From Beijerinckiaceae bacterium (GTDB lineage Bacteria > Pseudomonadota > Alphaproteobacteria > Rhizobiales > Beijerinckiaceae): a stretch of 64,000 bases of DNA. Each line of letters begins with the position of its first letter. Positions within the stretch are counted from its first letter, which is position 1. Below, one piece after another: positions 57,141 through 64,000 of the stretch. The translations under genes were made by a program, and so were the position numbers. The notes beneath the pieces are model-generated. The model was not told the origin of the DNA. It searched no databases and was given only the letters and a program-made list of their open reading frames with translations. The stretch is taken from the NCBI GenBank assembly GCA_947454485.1, contig CANGJJ010000007.1, forward strand, positions 86,386 through 150,385, written 5' to 3'.

Positions 57141-58793
57141 TCAGACCTCTTTTCCATAGACGGCCTTGGCAGCTTCGCGGCTGACATAAAACTCATCCAC
57201 ATCACGGCGCACAGCCTCTATGTCGCGCGCTTGGGGATCGCCAAAGCCACCCCCACCTGCGCTTTGCAGCAAAAAGCGGTCGCCCGCCTTCATCTCATAG
57301 CGGCCCGATGCGCGTGTCTCGGTCTCGTCTTTGGTGCCAAGACGAATGACGAAGCGGCCACCGCCGCCATTCTGGCCGCCTTCGATTCCGCTAGGTGGAT
57401 ATTTGGCCTTGTCGAAGCGGCGGATCACCATCGCATCTTCCAGCAATTCATATTCACGCTGGAAGGATAGGCCGCCGCGCCATGTGCCTGCACCGCCAGA
57501 ATCAGGCACGATGTCAAAGCGGCGAATGCGGCAGGGATATTCGCTCTCCAAAATCTCAATCGGCGTCACATGTAGATTGCTGAGATGGGAGGCCGTGCAG
57601 CTGGCGCCATCATGCCCCTGCCCGCCGCCATAGGCTGAGCCCACGATTTCATATTGCATATTGGATTGGCCGGGCCTGCCTTTTGCCCAAGCAATCAGCA
57701 AAGCGCTCGACGAGCCACCATGCGCATTGGCGCGGGCCGGATTGAACTTCGCCATCGCTTCGAGAATGACATCCACCAGCTTCAGATTGACCTGCTGATA
57801 ATTGGAGACAGGCGCGGGAGCTGAAGCATTGGTCACAGTCTTGTCGCGGAAGATCAGCTTCACGCAATCGCGCATGCCATCATTGAAATGGAGACGCGGG
57901 CCCAGACTACCGATGAGCGAATAAAAGACGCAGGCCTCAACCATAGAGGGGCGCAGATTGATCGGTCCACGCGCTTGTGGGTCGCTGTTAGAAAAATCAA
58001 AAATCGCCAGACCATCTTTGATCGTAATGGTGACAGCCAGCTTCACCGGCTTGTCGATATCAACCCCATCATTGTCGATGAGCCCTGAGGCTGAGGACAC
58101 ACCCTCTGGCAAGCGCGCAATAGCACCGCGCAGCTCTTCAGCTGCACCATGGAGAATGGCAGCAAAAGCATCGCAGAGCACGGCGGCGGTGAAGCGCTGG
58201 CAAAGCTCCTGAACACGCTCGGCACCCATTTGTGTCACAGCAATCTGTGCGCCCATATCACCGCGCACCAAAAGCGGCTGGCGGCTATTGGCCAAAATCA
58301 ACCGCTCGATATCGGGCAAATAGCGCCCGCTGTCGCAGATCTTGATCGGCGGCACCAAGACGCCCTCGTGATACATCTCTGTGGCGTTGGCAGAGGTGGA
58401 GCCGGGATTGGTGCCACCCACATCCGCCTTATGGGCAATCGTGCCGGAGAAGGCGACGATTTTGCCATCCGCAAACACCGGCGCAACAAAGGCCATATCC
58501 GACACATGCGGCAGACCGCCTTCATAGGGATGGTTCGAGACGAAGACATCGCCTTCGTGAATATCATCGCCATAGAGGTCGAGAATACGCCCCACAAGAT
58601 AGCGATAGACCGGCGCGTGAAAGAACATGGGCGGCGCGACGATGAGGCGGCCCGTTCGATCAAGAATGACACAGGAAAAGTCCCGCGACTCGCGGATGAT
58701 GGTGGAATAGCCTGAGCGATAGAAATGATAGTGCATCTCATCGACAAGGCTCGCGATCTTGTTGCGCAAGATCTGGATCGTGATCGCATCCAT
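57141..58793 (-). CDS. HyuB-type hydantoinase/oxoprolinase B subunit (copy 2)
   Basis: The 550-residue second HyuB has the family blocks MHYHFYRSGYSTIIRESRDFSCVILD, NHPYEGGLPHVSDMAFVAPVF and GSAYGGGQGHDGASCTASHLS. The track starts at 58877; the ATG at 58793 fits the family opening (MDAITIQILRNKIASLVDEM). It has one base between it and the upstream HyuA stop. By eye it is clearly diverged from copy 1, so different substrates are likely rather than a recent duplication. Confidence 0.9.
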   Translation of the reverse strand: MDAITIQILRNKIASLVDEMHYHFYRSGYSTIIRESRDFSCVILDRTGRLIVAPPMFFHAPVYRYLVGRILDLYGDDIHEGDVFVSNHPYEGGLPHVSDMAFVAPVFADGKIVAFSGTIAHKADVGGTNPGSTSANATEMYHEGVLVPPIKICDSGRYLPDIERLILANSRQPLLVRGDMGAQIAVTQMGAERVQELCQRFTAAVLCDAFAAILHGAAEELRGAIARLPEGVSSASGLIDNDGVDIDKPVKLAVTITIKDGLAIFDFSNSDPQARGPINLRPSMVEACVFYSLIGSLGPRLHFNDGMRDCVKLIFRDKTVTNASAPAPVSNYQQVNLKLVDVILEAMAKFNPARANAHGGSSSALLIAWAKGRPGQSNMQYEIVGSAYGGGQGHDGASCTASHLSNLHVTPIEILESEYPCRIRRFDIVPDSGGAGTWRGGLSFQREYELLEDAMVIRRFDKAKYPPSGIEGGQNGGGGRFVIRLGTKDETETRASGRYEMKAGDRFLLQSAGGGGFGDPQARDIEAVRRDVDEFYVSREAAKAVYGKEV

Positions 58794-58794
58794 G

Positions 58795-60885
58795 TCAGAT
58801 GCTCCCCTTTTCAAGCACAAGATTGCGGAATTGATCGACGCGCGCGCTCCAATCGGGCGGCACAATCGTGGTCGCATCGAATTGCTCGATTACACATGGC
58901 CCCGTGACGCTCACACCCACATCAAGACCATCGCGCTCATAGACCAAGCATTCATGGTGACGCGCGGCATCAAAATAAATCTGCCTCTTGCCCTTGATCG
59001 CAGCTTCACTGGCGCGCGGTGATTGAGGGGCTTGCTGGGAGGTCTGCTGATATTTGGGCACAGCGACCCGCAGGCGCAAGCGATAGCTCACAACCTCGAC
59101 AGGGCGCTCTTTGGCAGCATGTCCGTGGATCTGGGCATGGCGCTCATCAAAACGAGCGCGGGCAGCTTCAAGCGATGCAGCATCAAGCTTGCGCGCAAAC
59201 AGACCATCGAGCGGTGTGCGCAGCTCATAGCCTTGGCCCGTATAGCGCATATCAAGCTCACGCGAGAAACGCGCGTCCTTGATATCAAGCCCCTCAGCCG
59301 CGACTTCGAGACGCGCTTTGTCTTCGAGCGCTGCAAAAATCACCTCGGCATGATCAGCTGTGATCTCGTCGAGGGGCGAGAGCTCGGAGCGGATATAGTC
59401 ATGCACGACATCTGTGCAGAGCAGGCCCAATGCTGAGAAGGCACCGGGACGCGGCGGCACCAGAATGCGGCGCATATTGAGTTCTTCGGCCACAGCGGCG
59501 GCGTGGACGGCCCCCGCACCACCAAAAGGCAGCAGGGTGAAAGACGACAGATCTACACCCCGCTTCGCGGCAAAGACACGCACTTCATCAGCCATGCGCA
59601 TGTCAACAATGCGGCGAATACCCGCTGCCGCCTCCAGCACATCCATTTTGAGCGGGTCAGCAATATGTGTTTTGAGCGCCTGACGCGAGGCCTCCACATC
59701 GAGCTTTTGCGAACCGCCGAGGAAATAATCGGGATTGAGATAGCCGCACACAACATCCGCATCGGTCACAGCAGGGCGCGTTCCCCCGCGCCCGTAGCAG
59801 GCAGGTCCGGGATCAGCACCCGCACTTTGCGGCCCGACAGTGAGAAAGCCCGCACCATCAATCGCCGCAATCGAGCCGCCGCCTGCCGAGATCGTCGTCA
59901 TATCGAGGGCTGGCACATCAATCTGTCGGCGCGCAATAACGCCCTCTGTCACTTCAAGCGGAACACCGCCTTCGATGAATGCAATATCTGCACTTGTGCC
60001 GCCCATATCGAGCGTGACAAGGCCACGGTCCGCATCACCTTCTGCAAGATAAGCGCTCGCCTGCGCGCCCGCAGCAGGGCCAGAGAAAAGCGTATGCACC
60101 GTCTTGCCGCCGCTGATCGCCGCCTGAAAGGGCATGACGCCGCCATTGGACTGCATCAAAAAGCGCTGCTGCGTTGTGACGCCAACCTCATCGAGCCCCT
60201 GATTGAGATGCGTGATGTAACGCACAAGTACCGGCTCGAGATAGGCATTGAGCAAAGTCGTCGACATGCGCGGCCATTCACGCAGGCGCGGCAGAACCTC
60301 GCTGGAAATCGACACGCTGATGCCGGGCGCTTCTTCTTGAATGATGCGGCGCGTCTCTTCTTCATGACCCGGGTTCATGAAGGAGAATAGATAGCTCACC
60401 GCAATGGACTCGACACCTGCAGCCTTGAGCGCGCGGGCCGCCTTGCGCACCGCCTCCAAATCAAGCGGCGTAATGACCGCGCCTGTATAATCGGAGCGTT
60501 CAGGAATTTCGAAGGTCAGGCTTTGGGGCGCAATGGGCGTGGGCTTGGCATAAAAATAATCGAACAGATTGCCATCGCGCGCCTGCGCCTGCACCTCCTG
60601 AATAGCGCGATAGCCCTGCGTGATCAGCAAGCCGACTTTGGCGCCGCGCATCTCCAAAAGCGCATTGGTCGTGATGGTCGTGCCATGGGCGAAGAATTCG
60701 ATCTCCTCCGGCTTAATGCCGCGCGCGATGAAGCGCGTCACGCCATTGAGCACACCGAGCGCGGGATTTTTCGGGGTGCTGGAGACTTTCTCCACCATCA
60801 ACTCGCCCGTGGCGACATTCAGAATGACAAGATCTGTATGCGTGCCGCCCACATCGACGCCCAGCCGGTATTTCTGTCCGCTCAT
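58795..60885 (-). CDS. HyuA-type hydantoinase/oxoprolinase A subunit (copy 2)
   Basis: The 696-residue ATPase subunit starts SGQKYRLGVDVGGTHTDLVILNVATGE, the actin-fold phosphate site. It keeps FAHGTTITTNALLEMRGAKVGLLITQGYRAIQE and LVTLDMGGTSADIAFIEGG. The C-terminal part is YTGQGYELRTPLDGLFARKL. With HyuB copy 2 it forms a two-gene unit. The Bug 4/cupin genes converge on it and the reductase unit lies upstream on the same strand. Confidence 0.9.
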   Translation of the reverse strand: MSGQKYRLGVDVGGTHTDLVILNVATGELMVEKVSSTPKNPALGVLNGVTRFIARGIKPEEIEFFAHGTTITTNALLEMRGAKVGLLITQGYRAIQEVQAQARDGNLFDYFYAKPTPIAPQSLTFEIPERSDYTGAVITPLDLEAVRKAARALKAAGVESIAVSYLFSFMNPGHEEETRRIIQEEAPGISVSISSEVLPRLREWPRMSTTLLNAYLEPVLVRYITHLNQGLDEVGVTTQQRFLMQSNGGVMPFQAAISGGKTVHTLFSGPAAGAQASAYLAEGDADRGLVTLDMGGTSADIAFIEGGVPLEVTEGVIARRQIDVPALDMTTISAGGGSIAAIDGAGFLTVGPQSAGADPGPACYGRGGTRPAVTDADVVCGYLNPDYFLGGSQKLDVEASRQALKTHIADPLKMDVLEAAAGIRRIVDMRMADEVRVFAAKRGVDLSSFTLLPFGGAGAVHAAAVAEELNMRRILVPPRPGAFSALGLLCTDVVHDYIRSELSPLDEITADHAEVIFAALEDKARLEVAAEGLDIKDARFSRELDMRYTGQGYELRTPLDGLFARKLDAASLEAARARFDERHAQIHGHAAKERPVEVVSYRLRLRVAVPKYQQTSQQAPQSPRASEAAIKGKRQIYFDAARHHECLVYERDGLDVGVSVTGPCVIEQFDATTIVPPDWSARVDQFRNLVLEKGSI

Positions 60886-61084
60886 TCGACATATTCCTTC
60901 AGCGCCCGATGAGACATCGCGGCCGCAACAACAAATCGTGCAAGGTAGAGCCCTTGCGTGGACAATGGATCGTGGGTGTCGGCCGGGCCGAGCCGCATGA
61001 GCGTTTCCTGAGTGCAGGGTCTGTTGGCGACCCTTTCACCCCAAAAGACTAGCACCGCCCCTGAGCGAGGCCAAGGGCCAGCGC
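60886..61084. other. intergenic, HyuA-2 / reductase
   Basis: These 199 bases between two minus-strand genes show no credible gene. The 68-aa ORF over this region lacks any family signal. It is the expected promoter region for HyuAB copy 2. No hairpin with a T-run was found. Confidence 0.3.
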
Positions 61085-62059
61085 TCAACCGCGCGGCGTG
61101 TCTTCGCGCAGACGCGCGCAGGCATAAACAGCATCAATAGAAGGGGTCGGGATGCCGGTAATCCGGCCTAGTTCGATGATGGAGCCGACCAAGGCTTCCA
61201 GCTCGGTCGTGCGGCCGGCCTCCACATCTTGCAGCATGGAGGTCTTGTGCTCGCCCACAGCCTCAGCCCCGGCGATGCGCTTTTCAAGCGGGATGCGAAA
61301 GCGCACGCCCAGCGCCTCACCAACAGCCTGCGCCTCTTTCATCATAGAAGCTGCCAAGCCACGCGCCGCTGGATGGGTGCAAATGCCGGCCAAAGTCGCA
61401 CCGGTCAGCGCGCTGATCGGATTGAAGCTCATATTGCCCCAAAGTTTGGTCCAGATCTCACCGCGTAGATCGCTCGCCACGGGAGCTTTGAAACCCGCCT
61501 GCGTGAAAAGCTGGGAGACAGCCTCCACGCGGTCTGTGCGCTGCCCATCAAGCTCGCCCAATGAAAAGCGATTGCCCTCGACCAGATGGATAACGCCCGG
61601 CGCTGTGATCTCGGCAGCAGGATAAACGACCGAGCCCAAGACGCAATCAATCGGCAGTGAGGCCGCAATGCGCCCGCCCGGATCAACCGATTCCAGCACC
61701 TGCCCCTCATAGGCCGCGCCGAATTTATGGAAATACCACCACGGAATGCCATTCTGCATCGTCAGAAACAAGCCGCCCTTGGTGGCCAGTTGCGCGATCT
61801 CATCCACAATGGGCGTCAGTTGATGTGCTTTGACTGCGAGCACGATGAGATCTTGCGGCGGCACATCGCCAATCGCACCATAAGCATCGACGGGCGCGAC
61901 GATCTCAGGCGCTTCTGCACTTGTCAGGCGCAGACCATTGGCGGCAATGGCGCGCAAATGTTCGCCGCGCGCGACCACACTCACCTTCGCATCACTCTTG
62001 GCCAGCCGCGCGGCGACCAGCCCCCCAATAGACCCTGCGCCGATGATACAGACCTTCAT
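61085..62059 (-). CDS. 2-dehydropantoate 2-reductase family (ApbA/PanE-like)
   Basis: The 324-residue ketopantoate-reductase-fold protein has KVCIIGAGSIGGLVAARLAKSDAKVSVVARGEHLRAI for the NADP site and NGIPWWYFHKFG. A Lys in LRGEIWTKLWGNMSFNPISALTG matches the family catalytic residue. ATG 62059 is preferred over the GTG at 62077. It is coupled to an upstream alpha/beta hydrolase. The catabolic setting argues for a pathway-specific reductase rather than pantothenate synthesis. Confidence 0.85.
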   Translation of the reverse strand: MKVCIIGAGSIGGLVAARLAKSDAKVSVVARGEHLRAIAANGLRLTSAEAPEIVAPVDAYGAIGDVPPQDLIVLAVKAHQLTPIVDEIAQLATKGGLFLTMQNGIPWWYFHKFGAAYEGQVLESVDPGGRIAASLPIDCVLGSVVYPAAEITAPGVIHLVEGNRFSLGELDGQRTDRVEAVSQLFTQAGFKAPVASDLRGEIWTKLWGNMSFNPISALTGATLAGICTHPAARGLAASMMKEAQAVGEALGVRFRIPLEKRIAGAEAVGEHKTSMLQDVEAGRTTELEALVGSIIELGRITGIPTPSIDAVYACARLREDTPRG

Positions 62060-62073
62060 CCTATGCCTCGATT

Positions 62074-62922
62074 TCACCGCAAGAAGGGGATGAGTGCGTC
62101 TTCAACGAGGGCCTGCGCGTCCCAAGGCACCAGATGTTTGCAGTCAGGCGCAATCCGCACATCCAGCTTTGGGAACATCTCCTTCAGCTTCAAGGCGCGT
62201 TCATAGGCATTCGCGCGGTCATTGCGGCCATAGATCATCAACAAGGGCTGGCGCAGCTCGGTGAGGCGCGTCCAGAGCGCCGGCTTGCCGGGATCTTTGG
62301 GCACAGCGGGCAAAGCTGAGCGCGCCACGAAAGCCTCGAAATTGCGGCCTTTGCTGCGCGCGTGACGCATGGCAAGAGCCTCGTCCGTGATCAAATCATG
62401 ATGGAACAGATTGGCCTCAAGGAGCTTGCGCGTATCTTCAACAGTTGGCTCATGCGTAGCCATACGGCGCTCAAGCCTTTGCTGGGCTGCGCCCTCATTG
62501 CCCTCACGCGCCTCTTCAAGCGGCGGCAACAGGCTACCCGTGCCAAGAATGGCGAGATGGGTCACGCGCTCAGGCTGGTCGAGCGCGATTTGCGTGGCCA
62601 TGCCACCGGCCTGCGAATGGGCGACAATGGCAGCTGAACTGAGGCCGAGCGCGTCCATAAAAGCGAGCACGCTTTTGCGGCGCTGGCCCACAGAATGATC
62701 TTGCGGAATGGATGAGAGACCAAAGCCCGGCTGGTCGAAAGCAATGGCGCGAAAGCCTGCCGCAGCAAAGGCGGGAAGATTGTGCGTGAACACATCCGCC
62801 GATGAGCCCAACGAGCCGCCATGCAGAAAGATGACCGGCTTGCCAGCGCCCAGCTCGAGATAGCGCAGCTCCATCCCTCCAGTAGAGATGACAGAATCCT
62901 TGATCTGCAGTTGCGCTGACAT
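62074..62922 (-). CDS. alpha/beta hydrolase
   Basis: The 282-residue hydrolase has VIFLHGGSLGSSADVF (oxyanion region), the nucleophile AHSQAGGMATQIALD (Ser), LLMIYGRNDRANAYERA (Asp) and APDCKHLVPWDAQ (His). The Q after the nucleophile is seen in meta-cleavage-type hydrolases. The track starts at 62991; the ATG at 62922 has GGGGGAC upstream. It is upstream of the reductase with 14 bases between. The pair, next to a divergent extradiol-like VOC gene, suggests a ring-cleavage pathway; this is inferred. Confidence 0.84.
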   Translation of the reverse strand: MSAQLQIKDSVISTGGMELRYLELGAGKPVIFLHGGSLGSSADVFTHNLPAFAAAGFRAIAFDQPGFGLSSIPQDHSVGQRRKSVLAFMDALGLSSAAIVAHSQAGGMATQIALDQPERVTHLAILGTGSLLPPLEEAREGNEGAAQQRLERRMATHEPTVEDTRKLLEANLFHHDLITDEALAMRHARSKGRNFEAFVARSALPAVPKDPGKPALWTRLTELRQPLLMIYGRNDRANAYERALKLKEMFPKLDVRIAPDCKHLVPWDAQALVEDALIPFLR

Positions 62923-63054
62923 AAGTCCCCCAAGCTGAATTCTTATGCTGCTCGAGTGCCACAGGGCGCGCGCTGTGGTCAAGCGTCGCAACCTCTTGTC
63001 CCTTCAATCTCAAGCCTCTACAAAGGGCCAAAATCTGTCCGGGGGGAGACTCGC

Positions 63055-63849
63055 ATGTTCGCCAAAATCAACCATATCGCTATCGCGAGCGACAATTACG
63101 CCGCCAATGCTCGCTTCTATATGGCGCTGTTTGGCATGAAGGCCTCGAACAATCAGCGCCCCGCCCGCGCTATGCCTGTTGGCGATGGCCAGATCGGCCT
63201 CAACAATATTCCCCGCCGCGAAGGCCGCCGCAGTGGCCTCGACCATTTTGGCTTCGAGGTCGAAAGCATGCAGCTCACCCTTGAGCGCATCGCCAAATTC
63301 GACCCCAGCTTGCAATGGGTGAAGCGCCCTTCGGTTCGCCCCAATGCAGCTGTCAGCGCGCATGATCTTGATCTGATCGTCTATGATTTGGCCGAGCGCA
63401 ATTCGGGCAAGGCACAGGACATTTTCGCGGAGAATGGCTGGGACCAGCCGCGCTATATCAATCATATCGCGCTTCGCTGCCGCAACCCTGAGCGCAGCGC
63501 CGAATTCTATTCGCAAGTCTTCGAGCTTGAAGCCTCCAAGAAAGACGGCATCTGGCGCGTCAGCGATGGCCGCGTGTCGCTCATCCTGCTCCAGTGGAGC
63601 ATGGATAATTTCATCGGCCATGATCCGATGCCTCCGCAGCTCGATCATTTCGGCTTCAAAGTCGAGAGCATTGAGGCGGTCAAGCGCGAGATGGATGAGC
63701 TGATTGGCTACAACCCCCGCTTTGTCACGCGCCCGCTCGGCTATGGCGAAGAGGGTCAGGCGCGCATGTCGCTCTTCAAACAATGCCCCGTCGGCGAGTT
63801 CCATCTGACCGATCTCGAAGGCGTCTATATCGACGTGAGCGAGCATTGA
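63055..63849 (+). CDS. two-domain VOC protein, extradiol dioxygenase-like
   Basis: The 264-residue protein holds two VOC repeats. The first is FAKINHIAIASDNYAANARFYMALFGM..., with LDHFGFEVESM; the second is YINHIALRCRNPERSAEFYSQVFEL..., with LDHFGFKVESI and VYIDVSEH at the end. Paired repeats with His in IN(H)IA and LDHFGF are typical of type I extradiol dioxygenases and of related ring-cleavage or glyoxalase enzymes. The start is the ATG at 63055 after GGGGGGAGA. It precedes a Bug gene. A dioxygenase call is likely but not proved. Confidence 0.78.
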   Translation: MFAKINHIAIASDNYAANARFYMALFGMKASNNQRPARAMPVGDGQIGLNNIPRREGRRSGLDHFGFEVESMQLTLERIAKFDPSLQWVKRPSVRPNAAVSAHDLDLIVYDLAERNSGKAQDIFAENGWDQPRYINHIALRCRNPERSAEFYSQVFELEASKKDGIWRVSDGRVSLILLQWSMDNFIGHDPMPPQLDHFGFKVESIEAVKREMDELIGYNPRFVTRPLGYGEEGQARMSLFKQCPVGEFHLTDLEGVYIDVSEH

Positions 63850-63857
63850 AGGAGCGT

Positions 63858-64000
63858 ATGATGCGCGCTCTCCTTGTTGCCTCTTGCGCTCTGGCACTCT
63901 CAGCCAGCCTTGCGCGCGCTGATGCGGTGTCAGATTTCTACACTGGCAAATCCGTGACCCTCATCGTCTCGACGGGGGTTGGCGGCGGTGTGGATACAAA
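63858..64000 (+). CDS. Bug/TctC-like solute-binding protein 5 (3' truncated by window)
   Basis: GGAG then ATG at 63858 opens MMRALLVASCALALSASLARADA, a signal peptide, followed by VSDFYTGKSVTLIVSTGVGGGVDT. That matches the opening of binding protein 3 (FYEGKRLTFVVGGTAGAGLDT). Only 47 residues are inside the window. The next ATG three bases on would also fit. It starts eight bases after the VOC gene, so the two probably form an operon. It is too short for the ORF track. Confidence 0.72.
   Translation, partial: MMRALLVASCALALSASLARADAVSDFYTGKSVTLIVSTGVGGGVDT

Noticed and set aside
59503-60390. 295-aa plus-strand ORF
   Set aside because: It is antisense to HyuA copy 2, rich in His and Arg, without family features.
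38000-64000. Genomic island
   Set aside because: The region is catabolic and accessory in nature, but there is no integrase, tRNA end, direct repeat or transposase, and composition looks like the rest of the window.

Overview
The window looks like a chromosomal segment of an alphaproteobacterium, most likely Hyphomicrobiales (Rhizobiales). Three things point that way. The core runs fabD-fabG-acpP-fabF-mltG-yicC-gmk and rpsF-rpsR-DUF2232-rplI-dnaB-alr-radA are typical of that order. An MmgR/alpha-r8-like sRNA candidate is present. The second half is crowded with Bug/TctC solute-binding proteins. Base and codon use look similar throughout. I see no insertion sequence, integrase, tRNA, rRNA or CRISPR array. 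The taxonomic call is inference from gene content and order.

Region 1 (1-33 kb) is mostly housekeeping. It starts inside fabD and runs through type II fatty-acid synthesis (fabD, fabG, acpP, fabF), the glycan terminase mltG with an unusually long tail, the RNase yicC and gmk. A minus-strand block follows: radA with a small upstream partner, alr, dnaB and the ribosomal operon rpsF-rpsR-DUF2232-rplI. Then come cvpA, purF and an SDR (+), and der with a YfgM-like protein (-). An intergenic region carries a likely sRNA. After it are an ArsC/YffB-like gene, a methyltransferase/dehydrogenase/aminotransferase operon, a TauE-type permease, a VOC protein and a TrhO-pseudouridine synthase fusion. The block ends with guaA, rsmB, a 52-aa lipoprotein missed by the ORF track, guaB, rlmE and a Ppx/GppA phosphatase.

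Region 2 (33-38 kb) holds unusual envelope proteins. One is a 716-aa exported protein with a c-type haem motif between a carboxypeptidase-regulatory-like domain and a propeller-like region. Next is a two-gene unit of an unknown single-pass protein and an ion channel with two complete voltage-sensor domains but one K+ pore. A 58-aa membrane ORF overlaps the channel's 3' end.

Region 3 (38-64 kb) is a catabolic region. It contains a TauD dioxygenase/Bug/hydrolase/LLM/GMC operon (+), an FAD monooxygenase/Bug pair (+), and a long minus-strand operon (HyuA-HyuB-3-HIBADH-like-SDR-Bug-PQQ sorbosone dehydrogenase-dihaem cytochrome c). Further on are a Bug/cupin pair (+), a second HyuAB pair (-), an ApbA/PanE-like reductase with an alpha/beta hydrolase (-), and an extradiol-type VOC protein followed by a fifth Bug gene cut by the window end. 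Five binding proteins of the tripartite tricarboxylate transporter type occur in about 25 kb with no tctA/tctB membrane partner. Each sits beside oxidases, monooxygenases or hydantoinase-type enzymes, which suggests uptake and breakdown of several organic acids, lactams or aromatics. The actual substrates cannot be read from the sequence.
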